Of a stretch of DNA of 41,290 bases, positions 1-10,915 are shown in pieces (positions within the stretch are counted from its first letter, which is position 1; each line of letters opens with the position of its first letter). Location: NCBI GenBank assembly GCA_004352715.1, contig SCFE01000003.1:2180353-2221642 (forward strand), given 5' to 3'. The DNA comes from Hofstenia miamia. Its lineage: Eukaryota; Xenacoelomorpha; Acoela. The translations under genes were made by a program, and so were the position numbers. Below the pieces are notes generated by a model. It searched no databases. It saw nothing but the letters and a program-made list of their open reading frames with translations, and was not told the origin of the DNA.

Positions 1-213
1 GAAAACCGCGGGAAAATTGCTCTAAAGTCAAAGTGCGCGTTTTTTGAAGTGTCTCAACTCTCGTAAAAATGCGCATAATTTTAAGTGCTTCGTGTAAATA
101 TGAGGGAAAACGAAATTGTTGACCGATTTGGCAGCGATTCGCGCTGTAGAAATTTGGGCGGTAACAAATAAAGTTACATAGTACGCGTATGCGAGCATAT
201 TTGATTCGGATTC

Positions 214-323
214 GGTTTAAACCGCACTTTGTATTTCATCCGCGGTTTAAACCGCATGAGGTTTAAACCAACCACAATTAAATCACTCGCGGTTTAAACC
301 GCGGTTTAAACCGGGTTTAAACC
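214..323. repeat. Cluster of six GGTTTAAACC palindromes
   Basis: The 10-base palindrome GGTTTAAACC occurs at 214, 244, 260, 291, 303 and 314, mostly embedded in CGCGGTTTAAACCGCGG context. The surrounding 1-210 is also richer in CpG than the rest of the window. No gene can be assigned. It could be the core of an inverted-repeat element cut by the window edge, or a protein-binding array; no terminal repeats are visible to decide. Confidence 0.8.
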
Positions 324-1314
324 GATAGATATAAATGTACATCACTGAGTTTGTATGAGCACAAACATCTAAGAGGCTTTTGTTTGAGTTGGAATTGAGA
401 AAAACAAATAAATTTAAACTTAAATGTTATCACAGAGAAATTGAATTGATGTATGTTCAAATATTTTAACATAATATAATTAGAGAAAACTCATTCATAT
501 ATTTGAATAAACGATATACAGTTGATTGTCAAATTTTGATAGAAATAGTTGGAGTTTTCAAGTTTTTAATATTCCAAAAAAAGTTTCTACAGTATATAAA
601 AAGTCGTAGTGTAAAATTTTTAATAAAAGGGCTGTTCATATTTTCATGGTACGACACCACTTCAAGAGAAGAAGTTACCAACTGAAAATATTTGAGTTAT
701 TAAATAAAACACAGTATTACATTTATGCAAAATCAGATAAATACCATAAAATTGGCAGGCATTAAAAAAAATAGCAATTTAGGGACAGGGTGCTATTTTA
801 AATGAAAATATAAGAGGCGACACAGTATCCTACTTCCAAATTCTGAATATCATTATTAGTCTTTGAGGGAAGAGTTATAAATTTTCTCCAAAACCCATAA
901 AAAATTTTAAAAATATGGGGTTGTTCATGATTAATAAACCTTAATATAAAAAGACAACGCACTCCCAACAAACACACGAACGAGCTGCATAAAAAGCATG
1001 GAGACTTGAAATGAGGCTAGATAAAAAGCGCAAAAGTTTAAGAAATAAAAAATTAAATCAACTATATATTTAATCCAATTGAATATTAAAATGGTATCCA
1101 AATTGAAGTAGTTATATTTGGAAAAAAAATATTTACACGGATTTACAAAAGCACGCTATTTGAAATTGAAACATGTTCAATATCTCACGACACACAAAGG
1201 CATACAAATTGACTGCCCTAAAAAACAAAAATAGTCCTTTAATCAACTCTGTATATAAGTTGTCAAGCAATTGCCTTAAGGTAACTACTTTATGTACTAA
1301 AAAGACAAACTCAC
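324..1314. other. AT-rich stretch, no supported gene
   Basis: Only short unsupported reading frames are present, on both strands. By position it would be an intron or 3' part of the minus-strand SH3 gene, whose next exon I could not find here. Confidence 0.5.
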
Positions 1315-1365
1315 CAGTTGGAGATGTTGCCAGTTCAGACCTAGCTGGTTTTCTCGGTTTTTCAT
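1315..1365 (-). CDS. Mini-exon j, phase 1-1 (17 codons)
   Basis: On the minus strand it reads TGTTTAG|AT...ACTG|GTGAGT, with a strong donor. Its codons give EKPRKPARSELATSPT after an Asp codon made from the preceding exon's G plus AT. It is basic and proline-containing, like an SH3-ligand or phosphorylation linker. It resembles the exon at 11275-11322 (EK-RRPKSES), including the acceptor side, so the two look like duplicates. It is the most 3' exon I can find; the reading frame continues beyond it with one leftover G. Confidence 0.55.
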
Positions 1366-1627
1366 CTAAACAATACGATAAATATTAAACCTTACTTGAA
1401 ACACTTTGTCATATTTTAGATAATGAATAACTTAAGACTGGCAAACATGGTTGATAATGATTAATCTTTCTGGGTCCATTTAATATCTAAATGCTAAATA
1501 ACTAAATAACTATTTAGTATACAATGGAAATAAAAGGCACATTGGAAAACATATACAAGATACACACAAACTATATATTTTTATGAATCGATATGATTTT
1601 TGAGTAGGAAAATCATGAATTGAATAC

Positions 1628-1660
1628 CTTCTAAATCTGATAATGATGGAGAATTAGAAT
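1628..1660 (-). CDS. Mini-exon i, phase 1-1 (11 codons)
   Basis: On the minus strand, AATTTTAG|AT...GAAG|GTATTC encodes SNSPSLSDLE after the Asp junction codon. It has the same length class, phase and AT start as its neighbours. A decayed copy of this exon with its flanking intron lies at 6521-6549. The donor GTATTC is weaker than the others, so inclusion may be partial. Confidence 0.5.
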
Positions 1661-1796
1661 CTAAAATTATAAAAGCATCCAGCACATCTTAGACAAAAAA
1701 ATTAATGACAAAACTTAGTAAAAATTACTTACTTTTTAAAAACAAAATTCTACATCACAAATTTCCAAAATCTACTAATTAATACTGATGCTAACT

Positions 1797-2316
1797 CTGC
1801 CGTCCAAAAGCAAAACAACTCATAAGTCCAAATTTATTCTTTAAAGTATTTTAAGTTGTTTTGTCTTAGTAGTCCCATGGACTTAAGTTTTTGGGTAAAG
1901 TATTAGGCATCATTTTCCTCATTCATATTGCTTTTATTACTATACTAGATAGACTATAGATAGAATAGGTTTGGATCTATAAAATTGCATTTAAATCCTT
2001 TTTATGAAAAATTGGACTTAAGTTTTTTGGGTAAATTATTAGACATCATTTTCCTCATTCATATTGCTGTTATTACTATACTAGATAGGCTATAGATAGA
2101 ATAGGTTTGGATCTATAAAATTGCATTTAAATCCTTTTTATGAAAAAATTGGACTTAAGATTTTGGGTAAATTATTAGGCATCATTTTCCTCATTCATAT
2201 TGCTGTTATTAATATACTAGATAGACTATAGATAGAATAGGTTTGGATCTATAAAATTGCATTTAAATCCTTTTTATGAAAAATTGGACTTAAGTTGTTT
2301 TGCTTTGGGACGGCAA
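1797..2316. mobile_element. MITE with internal tandem array
   Basis: Left end 1797-1831 and right end 2284-2316 are near-perfect inverted repeats (TGCCGTCC then AAAGCAAAACAACT and AAGTCCAA). AACT flanks both sides (1793-1796 and 2317-2320), a possible 4-base target duplication. Between the ends are three copies of a unit of about 136 bases. No protein is encoded, so it would be non-autonomous. The superfamily is not clear from the ends. Confidence 0.75.
1879..2294 (+). repeat. Tandem repeat, three units of 135-137 bases
   Basis: GGACTTAAG recurs at 1879, 2014, 2151 and 2286, and the intervening units differ at only a few bases (for example TAGATAGACTATAG against TAGATAGGCTATAG). The array fills the MITE described at 1797-2316. 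Confidence 0.95.
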
Positions 2317-2320
2317 AACT

Positions 2321-3364
2321 GGCAATGTTACATATTTCTGGACAACCAGTTTTGATGTACTTGAAATCTATACAAAACCCAACATTTAAAAATAATGGTT
2401 TGCAATAAAAAGCATCTGAATTTACAGTTTTCTACAGGATAGAAAAAGCTACTTTCACAACTGATTTTGAAATTTTTTAAATATATTGACTTGGTTTCAA
2501 ATGGAATGCTGTCCCTCCGTGTCATAGCCTATATCCGTAAAAAGCTAAAGAACCAATATCTCCTTAATACTGAGATTAACCAAACATACATGTTCAGATA
2601 GACAGTTATATGCAGTATTTAAAATTGAAGACAGGCCACTTTTAAAATAATAAATCACTAAACAGCATCGAAGAAAACTCTCGTATAATTTTGGTGCATT
2701 AATATGGCGCCCTATTTTCATGCATATGTTCATAATTTTCAATTAAGTGACCAAAATTAGTTAGCATGTTCAGTCAAATACAGACTTTTATAAGAACCCC
2801 AATAATAATTTCTCAATTTTCAAAATTATTTAATAATCAAGTCAAGAATTGATTAAGAATTACGCATCAAACAAGTACTTCAAAATTATAAAAATTGGTT
2901 ATTAATTCTTTCATTCAAATATAAACAACATAGATCTCTAAATTACAAAATGCAAATTAGTTATTACCTATACACAAATTTAAGAATAACTTAAGATTAA
3001 TAATTAAGTCTCAACACTTGATTCTAGAGAAATCACGAGTCTTCAAATTTTTTATATGAGTCTTAAGAAAAATTTAGTACTGCCGGTTTTCAATAGCTTA
3101 TAAGAAAATATATAAGAAATTAAATGTAATTCACCAACACCTTTCACCAGGCGCTTTGAGTTACTGACTAGCATAAATATTTTTAAAAAATAATAATATG
3201 ACCTTTTTTCTTCAAGTACATCAATTGTAAAAAATAATGATATATTGAGTAAAAATTTTTGAATATTGTACTATTAACATATTCTAAATGAATAAAGCAT
3301 AAATATCTCCCAAGTTGAAGAAGCTAAGTGGTGGCACAAAAACGAAATTACTAATTGCCACTCT
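2321..3364. other. Intron sequence, no feature seen
   Basis: AT-rich with short reading frames on the minus strand at 2328-2525 and 2545-2742 that show no recognisable family and no convincing splice sites. Treated as intron of the minus-strand SH3 gene. Confidence 0.5.
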
Positions 3365-3399
3365 TATATATATATATATATATATTATGTATATATATA
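3365..3399. repeat. (TA)n microsatellite
   Basis: A run of TA dinucleotides interrupted once by TTATG. Confidence 0.95.
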
Positions 3400-3489
3400 G
3401 TGCTTTCCAAAAATATAAAGCATATTTCTAAAACCACCCAAAAATTTTTATTCAATTTCACTATTCACAATTTTGTTGATAATGGCCCA

Positions 3490-3950
3490 AAATGATCATA
3501 ATAGCCAGAAAAATCCCCTAATCTTGCAATTGTTTTACACAAACATTTTCTTTTAAACCATATCGTTTTTGCCTTTTGTCTAATTGAATTCAAATTGCTC
3601 TTAACCATCGAAAACACATTTCCAGTTGGGTTCTTTCTAGGTGAATATGGGGTAGAAAATGCAATTCAAACCTGTTGTCCTGACAAAATGTTTTTATCTC
3701 CACAAAGTGGTGAAACCTAACATTACAAGGATAGGGTTATTTGAAAAAACAGCTGAATCCTTTGCCTCATTTAAAAAAGCTAAAAATGATAGTCTATCAA
3801 AGGGACCTTTTGTGAGTTCATAGTGCTCAAATCAACAACAAACTTTAGATGTTTCTCAATTTGTAGATAGGCCTTCCAAACCCATTGAGGCGGCAACTTT
3901 AGGAGTTATAATCATGGAAATTTTTAAAAATGTCAGGGCTATTTAAGGTT
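3490..3950 (-). pseudogene. DDE transposase relic (Tc1/mariner-IS630 type)
   Basis: On the minus strand, across frameshifts, one can read NVRFHHFVEIKTFC (about 3680-3725), fitting the DN-R-H block that carries the second catalytic Asp, followed by PYSPRKNPTGNVFS (about 3615-3660), the degraded form of the conserved P-YSP-LNPIE-FS block of DDE_3-type transposases. Further upstream is a Y-LTKGPFDRLSFLAFL-like segment. The N-terminal DNA-binding part is missing and several stops are present, so it is inactive. Its upstream end (3934-3950, CAGGGCTATTTAAGGTT) resembles the terminal repeat of the element at 5655-6260, so both probably belong to one transposon family. Confidence 0.6.
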
Positions 3951-4885
3951 AAACAAGCCTAAATTTTTGGGTCTAGATATTGTAAACAATGTCGAAACAA
4001 AAATTTTTAAGTGAAACATTTTAAAATTAACGTTAAATAGAACGTTTCGTTGCAATATTCTAATTTCTAATTCTTGGCAATGTGTTCGCATAAACAGATA
4101 TAATTATACTATTTCTTATGCTAATATCAATATATTATGTTTTTACTACCTTCCGTCACTCATATAAGGAGAAAAAAGTGAATGACAGCGATTGCAGTGA
4201 CCTATAAAAAATTTTCGGGGGTAAACTGATATTAAACAATGAAAAAAGAAAATTTGGCCGGATAGCTTTTATTGCTTGTGAACAAAACTACATCAAAGTT
4301 AAACACTTTATAATGAAACTGCAATTTGCCACCCAGCTGTACTCGTAAGTGTAGTCAATTACTCGACTCGACTCAAGTTGACTTTGAAATGTCCCGACTC
4401 ACAGCCACTAAGGTATATTTTACATAAATTATTAAGCATTCTGTAAATATTTTTTAGAAAAAGCTTATAGACGAATTTTTCTTTACCGTTAATCTAATTA
4501 AAGGTATGGCAGACATTTTTGTAGTGAGTACTCCGCAAACTCAAGCAAATGCATTGATGACAAAACAGAAAAAAAACATGCTGAAGACCAGGCATAAAAA
4601 CTCGTGTTATACTCAGATGATTTTATTTATATTTGCTCGTTTCGTTTGAAAATCGTACTTTAACCGGATAAATACAGATTTTAGCATTCAATGCGTATAG
4701 ACGAAAATCAGGTTCAGGATCTTAAAAAACATTTAACTGGATATTACTGCGAATGATATTAGTCCAAAACGATTTCATTTAATTATGGTAAGACAGCTGA
4801 TTAGCGAGTAGGAAAACCAACATCAGAAAACAATTTCAGTAAACGGTGTTAATAGAAACATAAAATTACATAGTGCACAACTTAC
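3951..4885. other. Intron sequence with a CTCGA-rich patch
   Basis: Mostly featureless. Around 4345-4410 there is an ACTCGACTCGACTC repeat followed by GACTCACAGCCACTA, which looks like one end of a hAT-type MITE, but no matching second end was found. Confidence 0.35.
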
Positions 4886-4927
4886 CAGCTTCATCCATGG
4901 ATTTAGCTGACGGACGACCTTCAGAAT
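4886..4927 (-). CDS. Mini-exon h, phase 1-1 (14 codons)
   Basis: On the minus strand, TACATTTAG|AT...GCTG|GTAAGT (consensus donor) encodes SEGRPSAKSMDEA after the Asp junction codon. RPSAKS gives it a basic Ser/Pro motif and MDEA an acidic end. It resembles exon 11636-11671 (IESMDFSAS) at its centre and exon 11275-11322 in its donor flank. Skipping it would keep the frame. Confidence 0.55.
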
Positions 4928-5654
4928 CTAAATGTAAACATTTAAAACCAAACTGTCTAATCAAGCTATTTATTATAAAAATAAATAATTCCAAAATTCA
5001 AAAATATTTGACTGGCATAAAATTAAGAAAGTGATTAGCTTTGGCGTGTACACTATCACAAATGTGTATATAGAAAATATTTGTTTTGAGATAAAGGTCG
5101 TTGGCTTAATCATAGCATTAGCGGCAATGCGATGCGGATTAGTTTACAAAAATATATAGCCATGTATAAATAATTGAGTGCTGCAAGATAAATGCTTACT
5201 TCTAATGGAATAGCAGCTAAATCTTTGCACTGCTGGATGGATTACGATTAAAAATTATCTCAAAAAATTGGTTTTGTGACAAAAAAATGAAATTTCTTAC
5301 TGTTTTCGAGGAGTAATTACTTTATTTATTTTATGAAACTAAACAGAAAATCCACAATTCCGAATTAATTTAAACAATAAGTTAATTTGCGGCGGATTTC
5401 ATTGTTGCTAATGACTTACTGTAAAAGACAACTCCCTCTCAGTGGAAACTACACAATATGATAGGGAAGGTTCGAATATTACTTTAAAATCGTATTTTTG
5501 AGTATGAAACAATCAAAAGATCAGAATACAAATACATTTTTCCTGAAAAAAACAAAACCTGTAAAACTAGGAGATATTGCTTAAGTGAAATTCCCCTTAA
5601 AAGCTTGCAACCTGACCTGGATATAGGTGAAAAAAATTCCACTGTCGTACTATT
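4928..5654. other. Intron sequence, no feature seen
   Basis: AT-rich. A 17-base stretch at about 5195-5211 has splice-like borders but its length would break the frame, so I did not call it. Confidence 0.45.
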
Positions 5655-6260
5655 AGTATTTCAACCTTAAACAGCCTGGTGTTCTTTTTAAAGGACAAAC
5701 CGTTCCTCCACATTTACAAAAATTTTCTCCAAGCCTAATTCAAAATTTGAGAATTTTGGGGCATGGGTAGGTTTATTAGAGAACATACTTTAATGTAATG
5801 TTGAAAATTTCTGTTAAAGCGTATTGCTGTGGCAGAAGTTGTTGAAAAGATTAACAAGTTTTCTTTGAAAATTTCGATTTTTTGAAAAAGATTTAAATTC
5901 TCTCCATGCATAGTGTTAATTTATTTAGAAGGTTTTGAGCTCCTGGACGCAATAAAGAACTTTTACCGTTTCTTGATGTGTAAAGATATTCCAAACCCAT
6001 TGAGACCTGTCGTGCGCTAATTCAGAGGTCCCAGGGCCGAAGGCACCTGCGACCGGAGGATTCGCGCAATAGCCCACCTCGATGGGACAGAGTCACAGTG
6101 CGGATTTAGAGCGGCAAAGAAAGAGGAGACTCTTCTCTATCATGTGGTGCTTTTAGATTAAGGACAGCTTTAATAGCTTTGGATCTATAAGCGTTTAAAA
6201 ATGTTTTATAGGATCATAAAATTTTCCACAAATCCTCAGGCTGTTTAAGGTTAAGCATTC
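5655..6260. mobile_element. Non-autonomous TIR element, Tc1/IS630-like family
   Basis: AACCTTAAACAGCCTG at 5663-5678 is perfectly inverted at 6237-6252, giving an element of about 590-600 bases. It shares CCAAACCCATTGAG (about 5992-6005) with the transposase relic near 3876-3889, in the same relative position, so it appears to be an internally deleted or rearranged relative. It contains an odd GC-rich block at 6008-6140. Confidence 0.65.
6008..6140. other. GC-rich island of unknown origin
   Basis: About 130 bases, clearly over half G+C, lie in DNA that is otherwise about 30% G+C. Neither strand gives a convincing protein, and I do not recognise an rRNA, snRNA, SRP or tRNA. It lies inside the TIR element at 5655-6260, so it may be captured sequence. 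Confidence 0.5.
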
Positions 6261-6520
6261 TTGTTAGCAACAAACACAAACAGAAGCAAAAACAACCATT
6301 AGAAAATATAAATATTATCGACAGTTGAAAAAATTTTTTTTCTTTTAACAACATCATCAATAACGAAATGGAAAATCCTTTGAATTTTACAATGAAATGT
6401 ACAAAACTGAACAGCGAAAGCTATATTTTAGTTAAATCAATTCAAACACCAAGAAGAATAAAAACTTCAAATCAATAGATTCTTTGAGTAGTAACAGCAT
6501 GATTACATAAAGTGTAAAAT

Positions 6521-6549
6521 CTTCTAAATCTGATAAAGATGTACAATTT
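6521..6549 (-). pseudogene. Decayed copy of mini-exon i
   Basis: The sequence matches mini-exon 1628-1660 (CTTCTAAATCTGATAA on the plus strand) and the similarity runs on into the flanking intron on both sides. On the minus strand the acceptor AG has become AA and the donor GT has become AT, so it can no longer be spliced. This shows that the mini-exons arose by duplication of exon-plus-intron blocks and can be lost. Confidence 0.6.
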
Positions 6550-7053
6550 AAAATTATAAATGTATCCATTCTTTAATATAATAAAATGGTCTGCTTAGGT
6601 AAAAAATTAAGCACAAAACTTACTGAAAATGTCTTAAACTTAAATTTAAATCACGGAAATAAAATTTTAAAAATTAATGCATTATAATATATTAACTTCC
6701 TGTATGATGTGAGGCAAAATATGTAAATAAATTGTGAGTTGGACTCTTATGATAACTTGTAACAGAGTTTTCCATTGCAATTATTTTTGGAGAGCCATAT
6801 GTGACATTAACGTTGGCTAGCTGAGAATATATTTTAGAAATGGCTGAACTACATGTAGATCCTGTTTTTCTTTTGATTCTATGATTCCTGAATCTCAAGT
6901 AGGGCTACATTATATTTTTCCATTGTAATATCATACTATTGATAGATTAAAAAATAGTAAAACCACGTCTTAACAAACAAATTATAGTCTTTTTTGTGCT
7001 CAATTTTGAATAGAATTATATTTTAAGAAATTAATGCATTATCTAGTACAACC
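6550..7053. other. Intron sequence up to the first gap
   Basis: An open minus-strand frame at 6692-6898 (68 codons) could in principle follow an AG at about 6908, but has no recognisable family; it is not called as coding. Confidence 0.4.
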
Positions 7054-8053
7054 NNNNNNNNNNNNNNNNNNNNNNNNNNNNNNNNNNNNNNNNNNNNNNN
7101 NNNNNNNNNNNNNNNNNNNNNNNNNNNNNNNNNNNNNNNNNNNNNNNNNNNNNNNNNNNNNNNNNNNNNNNNNNNNNNNNNNNNNNNNNNNNNNNNNNNN
7201 NNNNNNNNNNNNNNNNNNNNNNNNNNNNNNNNNNNNNNNNNNNNNNNNNNNNNNNNNNNNNNNNNNNNNNNNNNNNNNNNNNNNNNNNNNNNNNNNNNNN
7301 NNNNNNNNNNNNNNNNNNNNNNNNNNNNNNNNNNNNNNNNNNNNNNNNNNNNNNNNNNNNNNNNNNNNNNNNNNNNNNNNNNNNNNNNNNNNNNNNNNNN
7401 NNNNNNNNNNNNNNNNNNNNNNNNNNNNNNNNNNNNNNNNNNNNNNNNNNNNNNNNNNNNNNNNNNNNNNNNNNNNNNNNNNNNNNNNNNNNNNNNNNNN
7501 NNNNNNNNNNNNNNNNNNNNNNNNNNNNNNNNNNNNNNNNNNNNNNNNNNNNNNNNNNNNNNNNNNNNNNNNNNNNNNNNNNNNNNNNNNNNNNNNNNNN
7601 NNNNNNNNNNNNNNNNNNNNNNNNNNNNNNNNNNNNNNNNNNNNNNNNNNNNNNNNNNNNNNNNNNNNNNNNNNNNNNNNNNNNNNNNNNNNNNNNNNNN
7701 NNNNNNNNNNNNNNNNNNNNNNNNNNNNNNNNNNNNNNNNNNNNNNNNNNNNNNNNNNNNNNNNNNNNNNNNNNNNNNNNNNNNNNNNNNNNNNNNNNNN
7801 NNNNNNNNNNNNNNNNNNNNNNNNNNNNNNNNNNNNNNNNNNNNNNNNNNNNNNNNNNNNNNNNNNNNNNNNNNNNNNNNNNNNNNNNNNNNNNNNNNNN
7901 NNNNNNNNNNNNNNNNNNNNNNNNNNNNNNNNNNNNNNNNNNNNNNNNNNNNNNNNNNNNNNNNNNNNNNNNNNNNNNNNNNNNNNNNNNNNNNNNNNNN
8001 NNNNNNNNNNNNNNNNNNNNNNNNNNNNNNNNNNNNNNNNNNNNNNNNNNNNN
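7054..8053. other. Assembly gap, 1000 N
   Basis: Exactly 1000 unresolved bases, with a (TA)n run at the right edge. The round length suggests a placeholder for a gap of unknown size, so an exon could be hidden here. Confidence 0.98.
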
Positions 8054-8565
8054 TATATATATATATATATAACCAGTGACCAGTCTATCAAAAATTACCA
8101 CTTTTTACAAATTAAAAATGTATTTAATAGCGATTTCTAACTTAACTTTTTCGGGCTCTAGCTACAATCTTTTTACAAACGCTTGCTTTCTTTTCTCTCT
8201 GAGTAAGTTAGAAATGTATTTGTGTGCACATGTAAAATTGATTTTAAAAACCTGTAAAAAATAAAAAATAATTTTAACTAAATCTAACCTTTGCATCTAT
8301 AAACAGAAGATTTTAAAAACATTGCATATAACTATGAATGTATTATCATCATCTGAAAATTACTATGCAAATAATTTCAATCGCAATGATGCAAAACAAA
8401 TTCAAATTAATTTTGTGGTCGTTTATGTTTTCTTTTGCTCTCGTTAAATGGTAAACACGAATAACATTTTGATACACAATGTTGAAGAACACATCTATGT
8501 GGGCTTGCATATAAAAATTCGATTCACTTCCATTTCCACAATTATTTTAAAAACATTCCTATATT
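8054..8565. other. Intron sequence, no feature seen
   Basis: After the (TA)n gap edge, AT-rich DNA without recognisable coding or repeats. Confidence 0.5.
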
Positions 8566-8955
8566 TTGCCATTTATTTCCACCTTGTTTAATGCGGGGCC
8601 AGAATTTTACTTGCTTCAGTCCCCATTTAATTTGGAGCCATCTGAATTCCATGGAATCGCAAGTCCGATTGCCACATTGGTACCACAGCATATTATTCTG
8701 AAATTCTGGTTCAAGGGCTCCGGAAATGGAATGAAAATTTCAATATGCAACCATGCATCTTTGTAGGCAGTGACGTACTTGGATGTAAGTTGTTCCGAAT
8801 CTACAAAGAATGTGCTCGGTTGTCTCAAAACTGCCAAATGGAATTTCGAATATATTACTTTCTATAACTTATTCTGGACCAAGGGTTTTTCGCAAATAAT
8901 ATTGGAATTTTTCGCACCTGAAAACACACAATTCGCATTTCATCGCATTTTTTAG
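8566..8955 (+). pseudogene. Coding-like relic with one internal stop, family unknown
   Basis: One plus-strand frame stays open for about 130 codons apart from a single TAG at about 8764, and base composition is more even than its surroundings. Visible pieces are ILKFWFKGSGNGMKISIC, then KTAKWNFEYITFYNLFW and IILEFFAPENTQFAF. The pattern of a strand ending in FW-G, a Trp-led strand and a late I-EF-F-I strand is vaguely like an extracellular beta-sandwich such as MAM, but I cannot assign it. There is no start, no splice support and no partner. The opposite strand is open only in shorter, shifted pieces. Confidence 0.35.
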
Positions 8956-10582
8956 CAGTGAAAATTCGCCTTTTTCGTAAACTAATAACTTCGACCCTTC
9001 AAAATGGAAATGTATAGTAATAACTTGATTGGATGACCTCGTAATATTTATCGCCTTTGGTAAAAACACATGAATGAGACAAAAATAAGTAATTGGACTA
9101 CATTTCGATTTCAAATAGAAAAACTAAGTTAAAGAAAATACATTAAGTGTTCCGAAAATTACTGAATAAGGAACAATTTTATGGAAATATGACTAAATCT
9201 AAAAAATCAAACGTTTCTATTTTTTGCAATATATTCAAAAGTTCGCGTGTGTTTGCAATATTTGATTTTTAAATGGGAAAAAATCGTCATAACTAAATGA
9301 GGGTTTGGCCTCTAGTTTCTGCACAGCTAAATTTTAAAAAATTTGACTATATTTTTGACCGACTTTTCAATTTCATGTAGCCAGGACAAATTAACTGGTT
9401 AATATTTACACTGATGCTATTATAATAAAATACATCGAGCTTATAGAGATATAAAAAACTTGCAGGTTTAAAAAATTTGGACATTTTATGACATCTTTGG
9501 TAAACATAACGAAAATCTCTCATTAATCTGTTGGTTTACAAATTCAAATCATTTTCAGCATATTTTTTTGGGAAAATCATAAATTCGAGCTATTGTTACC
9601 AAAATTAGCATAGTATTGTACTGATGCGCTTTGATAAGAGAAGAAAAATGTTTATGGCTTCAGCTGCTTTTACAATGACAAACACATTAAGGGCCAAATA
9701 TTTATTAGAAATATCTAAGACTATTGACAATCCTGAAGAAATAAAATTGTTTAATTTTTCCAGTGAAACTGAAAAACAGACATCTTGAAATCTACTTTTA
9801 AGTTTGTAAAAATATTATTTACGGTCATCAAATTTACCTAGCAACCTGAAAACGTTTGCTATAAAGTTTTTATTAATTCCACATGACATAGTTTCGTAGA
9901 AAGTTTCAATCAAAGAGCAGGTAAGATTTCATCTATTGCAAAAAAGTGTAAGATAAAGTATAATTATTCTGATTTCTGTACTCATGAACTGTGCGTTTAA
10001 TCAGAATTAGAAAAACTAAGCCCCACACCAGACATTTTGAATAGATTGTGCATATAAACAAAAACACGATGTGATCAGGAGTGATACAGTGCAAATTGTA
10101 ACATAATTCAGGAAAACTACAATCATTTTAATCAAATTGAAAAATAGGGCGATATTAGTATTGATTGAAGTGGATGAGAACAAAAAAGCAATCTTGCCCA
10201 AATTTATTCTGATTATCATCAATCACACTCTACAACAAAATTTGGAAAAACTGCTAAAGAATCAAGAATTTTTAGCGGATCTGTAGAAACTACAACTTCA
10301 TTATTTAGGCTACGACTTAGAAAACAAATATATAATAACAGATTTGTGGTTTCTATAACAAGTTGGGCATATATGATAAGTTATATTAAGAGAAAAATTT
10401 AAAATTTTAGGAAGTATCACCCCTGGAGATGATGAGGAAATTCGCTTGCTAATTATTTCCACTTATCTTAAGTCGATGAAAAATGAAATCCTAGAATGAA
10501 AACGAATGTAATAAGTTGAATATACAAGTTAAAATTTTACAACCACCCACATATACAAACGTATGAGCAAATGCATTAAAAT
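8956..10582. other. Intron sequence, no feature seen
   Basis: Long AT-rich stretch without recognisable genes or repeats; short frames only. Confidence 0.5.
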
Positions 10583-10915
10583 CAGACTTGTCAACGAGCC
10601 GTAATTTCTAAGCTCGGCTCGCTTAAATTTTGAGTAAGTTCGGCTCGGCTCGGCTCGCCACATAAAATCTTTCAACGAGGCTCGTTTAAGTTCGATATTT
10701 TTTTTAAATATTGTGCTCGCAGAATTTTTTCAATTGCTCTTCCTATTATTTAATAAACATTTCTAAAATAAGATAAAAAGTAAGGAATATTGAATGAAAA
10801 AATAAGGAAAATCTGCATAATCAAATTAACAAGCAGCACTATAAATTTGGTTTGCTTAAAAACGGCTCGTTGTATATCCAATACTCTGCTCAAGCTCGGC
10901 TCGTTGACAAGTCTG
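10583..10915. mobile_element. hAT-type MITE with 8-base target duplication
   Basis: CAGACTTGTCAACGAGCCG at the left end (10583-10601) is perfectly inverted at the right end (10897-10915). ATTAAAAT flanks both sides (10575-10582 and 10916-10923), an exact 8-base duplication typical of hAT insertion. The subterminal parts carry GGCTCG repeats in both orientations. It has no coding capacity, 333 bases in all, and lies in an intron of the SH3 gene. Confidence 0.9.

Noticed and set aside
5195-5211. 17-base exon-like piece with AG and GTAAGC borders
   Set aside because: Its length is not a multiple of three, so it would break the frame between phase-1 exons.
6692-6908. 68-codon minus-strand frame as an alternative terminal exon of the SH3 gene
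   Set aside because: Weak acceptor, no homology and no phase support.
7034-8140. Long open frames across N runs (also 23427-24542)
   Set aside because: They consist of unknown residues from the gap; not real coding.
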